NCBI GenBank assembly: GCA_001508155.1
Contig: LGFI01000020.1
Location: 1-36,574, forward strand
From: Acetothermia bacterium 64_32
Lineage (GTDB): Bacteria; Bipolaricaulota; Bipolaricaulia; Bipolaricaulales; Bipolaricaulaceae
DNA length: 36,574 nucleotides
Reading direction: 5' to 3'
Within the stretch, counting starts at the first letter, position 1. The number at the start of each line of letters is the position of its first letter. Shown here piece after piece: positions 33,115 through 36,574 of the stretch. The position numbers were made by a program, and so were the translations under genes. The notes below the pieces were generated by a model that saw nothing but the letters and a program-made list of their open reading frames with translations, did no database searches and was not told where the DNA came from.

Positions 33115-34088
33115 TCATCTCCAAGACCCCCTTTCGGATAAGCTTCCTTGGGGGCGGTACCGATCTTCCGGTGCACTACCGAAGGGCTGGCGGGGCGGTG
33201 CTCTCCACCACCATCGACAAGTACATGTATGTGGCAGTGAACCGGCGTTTCGAGGACACCCTTCGGGTGGCCTATACCCGTACCGAGATCGTGAAAAGCC
33301 CAGAGGAACTGCAGCACGAGCTGGTGCGGGAGGCCCTAAGGATGGTGGGGGTGGAAAGGGGGGTGGAGGTGGTGACCATAGCCGACGTCCCGGCCGGGAC
33401 CGGGCTCGGCTCCTCCTCTTCCCTCACGGTGGGGCTCCTCCATGCCCTTTATGCCTACACCGGGAGGTTCGTGTCCCGGGAGAGGCTGGCCCGGGAGGCC
33501 TGCCAGATCGAGATCGAGCGGCTTGGCCATCCCATCGGCAAGCAGGACCAGTACGCGGCCGCCTATGGGGGTTTCAACTTCATCCGCTTCAACCCCGACG
33601 ACACGGTGTTTGTGGAGCCGGTGGTTTGCCCCCCGGAGGTGAAGAGGAAGCTGTTTGACTCCCTGCTCATCTTCTACACTGGGCTGCGGAGGGATGCCGG
33701 GAGCATCCTCTCGGAACAGGCCGGGCGGGCTGAGGAGAAAAGGCGGGTGCTCAGCCGGCTTTGTGGGCTTGCGGAAGAGGGTCGGGAGGCGGTGGCGCGG
33801 GGAGACCTTGAGGCCTTTGGTCGGCTTTTGCACGAGGGCTGGGAGCTGAAGCGTACCCTAGCATCTGGGATCTCCCGGCCTGAGATCGACGCTTGGTACG
33901 AGGTGGCGTTGGCCAGTGGGGCCTTGGGGGGGAAGGTCCTGGGGGCGGGTGGGGGTGGTTTTCTTCTGCTCTTCTGCCCTGAGGGTTGTAAGGAGCGTGT
34001 GCGGGCGAGCCTTGCCAAACTGGGGCTGCGGGAATTCCGGGTGGGCTACGAGCCCCAGGGCTCACGGATAATCTACCAGGACTGGTGA
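33111..34088 (+). CDS. hddA: D-glycero-alpha-D-manno-heptose 7-phosphate kinase-like GHMP kinase (HddA)
   Basis: A 325-residue GHMP kinase. N-terminal SKTPFRISFLGGGTDLPVHY is the HddA-type start. The ATP loop is PAGTGLGSSSSLTVGLLHAL, and the third GHMP motif is GALGGKVLGAGGGGFLLLF. HddA phosphorylates heptose 7-phosphate at the anomeric 1-position, directly upstream of GmhB in the GDP-D-glycero-alpha-D-manno-heptose route; the adjacency to gmhB supports this over L-fucose kinase-like or other GHMP kinases. GTG 33111 overlaps the gmhB stop. No GmhA isomerase or HddC nucleotidyltransferase is in the window. Confidence 0.88.
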   Translation: MIISKTPFRISFLGGGTDLPVHYRRAGGAVLSTTIDKYMYVAVNRRFEDTLRVAYTRTEIVKSPEELQHELVREALRMVGVERGVEVVTIADVPAGTGLGSSSSLTVGLLHALYAYTGRFVSRERLAREACQIEIERLGHPIGKQDQYAAAYGGFNFIRFNPDDTVFVEPVVCPPEVKRKLFDSLLIFYTGLRRDAGSILSEQAGRAEEKRRVLSRLCGLAEEGREAVARGDLEAFGRLLHEGWELKRTLASGISRPEIDAWYEVALASGALGGKVLGAGGGGFLLLFCPEGCKERVRASLAKLGLREFRVGYEPQGSRIIYQDW

Positions 34089-34098
34089 TCTCCTACCC

Positions 34099-34127
34099 TT
34101 GACAACCCAACGCCTCCTCCCTAAAAT
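34099..34127 (+). promoter_or_regulatory. Near-consensus promoter of the second GntR gene
   Basis: TTGACA (34099-34104), exact 17-base spacer, TAAAAT (34122-34127). This is the best sigma-70 match in the window. Confidence 0.8.
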
Positions 34128-34142
34128 TGGTACGACCGGTAT
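34125..34142. promoter_or_regulatory. FadR-like operator at the transcription start of the second GntR gene
   Basis: AATTGGTACGACCGGTAT overlaps the end of the -10 box and the predicted start site. Its core TGGTACGACC matches the core of known E. coli FadR operators (TGGT-N3-ACC), so autorepression by the downstream FadR-type regulator is likely. Confidence 0.6.
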
Positions 34143-34170
34143 GAATAATGAGGGGGGGCTCCCGCGGGGG

Positions 34171-34863
34171 ATGCTGGCGGTGGAGAGGAAGAGCGGGCAT
34201 GTGGCCCGATGGCTGATTGCGGCCATCCGCGAGGGCAGGTACAAGGTCGGCGAAAAGCTCCCCCCCGAGCGAACCCTGGCCGGAATGCTGAACGTGAGCC
34301 GTACAGCAGTTCGGGAGGCCCTGAGCGTGCTGCAGACCATGGGGATCGTGGAGCCAAGGGTGGGGGATGGGACTTACCTGGTGGGCATTCCCCCGGCAGA
34401 GATTGGGGTGGACGAGGCCCTCGACGCCCTTGAGGAAAGTGGGACCCTGTACCAGGTTTGGCAGGTCCGGCGGGAGCTTGAGAGCATCCTGGCCCGATTG
34501 GCGGCTGAGACGGCCTCCCCAAAGGACCTGTCGCTTGTCCATCGTGCCTTGCTGGATCTGGAAACAGCGGTGGCAAGCGGCGATCCGGACGAATACCTGG
34601 AGGCGAACAACAGGTTCCACCTGGCGGTGGCAGAGGCCGGCAAGAACCCCTTCCTCCGGCGGGCCCTACTCCCGCTTCTGGAGATCACCAAGTTCCAGCT
34701 GGCCAGACACGTAACCTCCGGATACGTATCCTCCCACGCTGCCCAGCTGGTTGAGAAACACCAGGAGATCTTGAATGCCCTTAGATCCGGCTCTCCTGCC
34801 CTCGTGGAAGAAGTCTTGAAAAGGCATTTCGCTAAGACAGACGAGGTTTTTCTCAATCGCTGA
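34171..34863 (+). CDS. FadR-subfamily GntR transcriptional regulator (FCD domain)
   Basis: A 230-residue regulator. Winged helix with the GntR signature YKVGEKLPPERTLAGMLNVS followed by RTAVREALSVLQ and wing VGDGTYLVG. The FCD domain has the D/E-x-x-x-H pattern (LEANNRFHLAVAEA), H in SSHAAQLVEKHQEIL and the terminal RHF. ATG 34171 is favoured by alignment and a G-rich run upstream; ATG 34141 is an alternative close to the transcript start. The gene is followed by an ABC solute-binding protein 72 bases on, its probable target, suggesting control of substrate uptake. Confidence 0.9.
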   Translation: MLAVERKSGHVARWLIAAIREGRYKVGEKLPPERTLAGMLNVSRTAVREALSVLQTMGIVEPRVGDGTYLVGIPPAEIGVDEALDALEESGTLYQVWQVRRELESILARLAAETASPKDLSLVHRALLDLETAVASGDPDEYLEANNRFHLAVAEAGKNPFLRRALLPLLEITKFQLARHVTSGYVSSHAAQLVEKHQEILNALRSGSPALVEEVLKRHFAKTDEVFLNR

Positions 34864-34935
34864 CGAAGGGAGGTGATACCGGGTCCAATCTTTAGTTGGC
34901 GAAAAAAAAATGAGTTCTCAGGAGGTGGTATTGAC

Positions 34936-36498
34936 ATGAAAGGTAAGTTGGCAAGCAGTCTTATCGTTAGCTTGGCTGTTCTGGTTGGGGCCCTAGGGGT
35001 GGCTGCCGAGGAGGGGAGATACGGCGGCACTTTGACCATAGCCCTGGCAAAGGATGCCACCAATCTCGACCCGGCCTTCTATCTTGACACCCCCTCCTTC
35101 AACGTTATGGAGCAGATCTTTGACACGGTGGTAACCTATGCCCAAGGTTCTACCGAGATAATCCCACTTTTGGCTGAGTCCTGGGAGAATCCGGACCCCC
35201 TCACCTGGATATTCCACCTCCGTTCCGGGGTGAGATTTCACAACGGTGAGGAGCTGGATGCTGAGGACGTGGCCTACAGTTGGAACAGGTTCTTGGATCC
35301 GGAGCTCGCTGTCCCCAGGCAACGGCTGTTCATGGTTGAGCGGGTTGAGGCATTGGACAAGTGGACTGTTAAGGTCGTCCTGAAGGAGCCGTTTGCGCCC
35401 TTCCTGGACGTAGTAGCCGGGGTGGGTTGTGGCATAGTCCCCAAAGACCTGTTGGAGCAAAAGGCGGCCGAGCTCGGCAGCAAGAAGGAGGCGGCGAGCT
35501 GGTTCGGGCGCAACCCGGTGGGAAGCGGTCCCTTCCGGTTCGTCAGTTGGCGTAAGGAAGTCGAGATCGTGCTGGAGAGGAACGAGGACTATTGGTTGAC
35601 CAAGCCTTATCTAGAGCGGGTGGTGTTCCGGCCGATCCCGGAAAGCGCGGTGGTCACCACAGAGCTCCTGGCCGGGCGCGTGGACATCTCGGAGACGGTG
35701 GCCCCAGATGATGTCCCGCTTTTGAGGAACAACCCCGACCTCGAGATCGTGACCACGCCCGGCATGAACTACTTCTATGCCGCCTTCAACCTGATGGACC
35801 CTCAGGAATCCGGGGTGCATATCCGGGCAGCGGAAGGGACAGGGATCAACCCGTTCCAGGATATCAGGGTCCGGAAGGCCATCTATCACGCAGTGGATGT
35901 GGTGGCGATGATCGACTCCATCTTCCCTTATGGGGTCGTAGGAGGCCGCACATACGGCCCCTTGCCGGCGACGAACCGGTGGTATAACCCCGAAGTGGAG
36001 AGCTACGCGCTGGGATACGACCCGGAAAAAGCCAAGCAACTGCTTGCCGAGGCCGGCTATTCAGATGGGTTTAAGACCAGGATCTATGCCCCTGAGGATC
36101 CTAATCGGGAAGCCATCGCAGTGATGATGCAGTCGTATCTGGCAGAGGTAGGGATAGAGGCCGAGGTGCAAGTACTTGCTTGGTCCATCTACCTCCCGCT
36201 CTTGGCGTCTGGGGACTCGGACATCTTCATCCTGGGTTGGGGGATGAGTCCGGATGGGTACGACGTCCTGTATTACCTATTCCACTCGGCCAACTGGGGG
36301 CCGGCCGGAAACCGGCAGCGCTACAAGAACCCCCAGGTGGACGAGCTCATCGATCAGCTCATGCGGGAGTCCGACCCGGCCAAGAGAAAGGAGCTGTTTG
36401 CACGGGTTCAAGTGGCCATTGCCTCCGATTACCCTCACATCCCCCTCTATTACCTGAACGAGGGAGGGGCGGTGAACCGGAGGGTGGTACTTGTTTAG
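34936..36498 (+). CDS. Oligopeptide/dipeptide-type ABC transporter solute-binding protein (SBP_bac_5)
   Basis: A 520-residue family 5 solute-binding protein. Signal peptide MKGKLASSLIVSLAVLVGAL, with cleavage after GVAA (no lipobox). Mature start GGTLTIALAKDATNLDPAF, then PLLAESWENPDPLTWIFHLR, GVRFHNGEELDAEDVAYSWN and PVGSGPFRFVSWRK are typical. Later features are FQDIRVRKAIYHAVD, YDPEKAKQLLAEAGY and AIASDYPHIPLYYLNE. ATG 34936 lies eight bases after AGGAGGTGG. The protein ends at NRRVVLV, about 20-30 residues earlier than most relatives, which have a closing strand and tail. Permease and ATPase genes would lie beyond the edge. Ligand could be a peptide, nickel or sugar oligomer. Confidence 0.92.
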   Translation: MKGKLASSLIVSLAVLVGALGVAAEEGRYGGTLTIALAKDATNLDPAFYLDTPSFNVMEQIFDTVVTYAQGSTEIIPLLAESWENPDPLTWIFHLRSGVRFHNGEELDAEDVAYSWNRFLDPELAVPRQRLFMVERVEALDKWTVKVVLKEPFAPFLDVVAGVGCGIVPKDLLEQKAAELGSKKEAASWFGRNPVGSGPFRFVSWRKEVEIVLERNEDYWLTKPYLERVVFRPIPESAVVTTELLAGRVDISETVAPDDVPLLRNNPDLEIVTTPGMNYFYAAFNLMDPQESGVHIRAAEGTGINPFQDIRVRKAIYHAVDVVAMIDSIFPYGVVGGRTYGPLPATNRWYNPEVESYALGYDPEKAKQLLAEAGYSDGFKTRIYAPEDPNREAIAVMMQSYLAEVGIEAEVQVLAWSIYLPLLASGDSDIFILGWGMSPDGYDVLYYLFHSANWGPAGNRQRYKNPQVDELIDQLMRESDPAKRKELFARVQVAIASDYPHIPLYYLNEGGAVNRRVVLV

Positions 36499-36505
36499 CG
36501 TGAGT

Positions 36506-36526
36506 AGCCCTCGGGGCTGAAGTTTT
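36506..36526 (+). terminator. Weak possible terminator after the solute-binding protein gene
   Basis: Short hairpin AGCCC-TCG-GGGCT (36506-36518) followed by GAAGTTTT. The stem is only five base pairs. It may be a processing or attenuation site between the binding protein and permease genes. Nothing else is recognisable in the last 48 bases. Confidence 0.35.
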
Positions 36527-36574
36527 CCTGCCTAGCGGCAAAGTTCCCTTGGAAAGGTGCTTTATGTAATACAG

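Noticed and set aside
34885-34899. CCAA-N7-TTGG dyad before the solute-binding protein gene as a GntR operator
   Set aside because: Only four-base arms and no match to the TGGT-N3-ACC core upstream of the regulator.
34910-34939. Nine-codon mini-ORF (MSSQEVVLT) ending on the solute-binding protein start
   Set aside because: It overlaps the ATG as a leader peptide might, but it has no ribosome site of its own and no codon bias. Probably chance.
1-36574. tRNA, rRNA, insertion sequences, prophage or toxin-antitoxin genes
   Set aside because: I found no cloverleaf-like sequence with CCA-adjacent T-arm, no rRNA stretch, no transposase and no phage proteins on either strand.

Overview
This is a GC-rich, densely packed bacterial chromosome segment of about 36.6 kb. 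Genes are often joined by ATGA, GTGA or TTGA stop/start overlaps, and GTG and TTG starts are common. Several features suggest a thermophilic or anaerobic lineage: TrmB with a long C-terminal extension, EndoQ, an Mrp module in the gene order of membrane-bound hydrogenases, carbamate kinase, and Nif3. No 16S gene, tRNA or taxon-specific marker is present. A deep-branching thermophile of the candidate phyla (for example Bipolaricaulota/Acetothermia) is only a guess. The length and the broken or partial genes at both ends would fit a fosmid insert.

Left part. Positions 1-363 hold the end of an unrecognised gene broken by frameshifts. A minus-strand operon follows: uvrA, rmuC and a Gmad2/GerMN protein (4983 to 339). 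Next is a metabolic island at 5136-12029. On the minus strand it carries a FadR-type GntR regulator, carbamate kinase and two carbamoyltransferase paralogues, ending in a strong terminator. On the plus strand, divergent from the regulator, it carries a PLP fold-type II enzyme, XdhC and a THEP1-like NTPase. The regulator and the PLP gene share a divergent promoter with a dyad operator. My reading is a pathway that phosphorolyses ureido compounds to carbamoyl phosphate, makes ATP with carbamate kinase, and deaminates the remaining amino acid; purine breakdown is the likeliest source, given YgeW similarity and XdhC.

Middle part. An FMN split-barrel protein and DNA polymerase IV are on the plus strand. 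TrmB, a secreted hypothetical protein and a GNAT acetyltransferase are on the minus strand, with an M20 peptidase on the plus strand. A seven-gene Mrp/Mbh-type cation/proton antiporter operon (21251 to 17018) follows. It has no full-length MrpA and contains an unusual fusion of a DUF4040/MbhD membrane segment to a periplasmic-binding-protein-like domain. A DUF4282 membrane protein, then a clear cyclic-di-GMP-I (GEMM) riboswitch with an intrinsic terminator, lead into a small secreted protein.

Right part. Minus-strand genes encode EndoQ plus a class III CoA-transferase, and RF2 (no programmed frameshift) plus a Nif3-like protein. A plus-strand operon encodes a secreted DUF4139 protein, a small protein, a phosphohexomutase, LeuRS (with a large insertion in the editing region), GmhB and an HddA-like heptose kinase. 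The window ends with a second FadR-type regulator, with a near-consensus promoter and a FadR-like operator, followed by an oligopeptide-type ABC solute-binding protein whose permease genes would lie beyond the edge.
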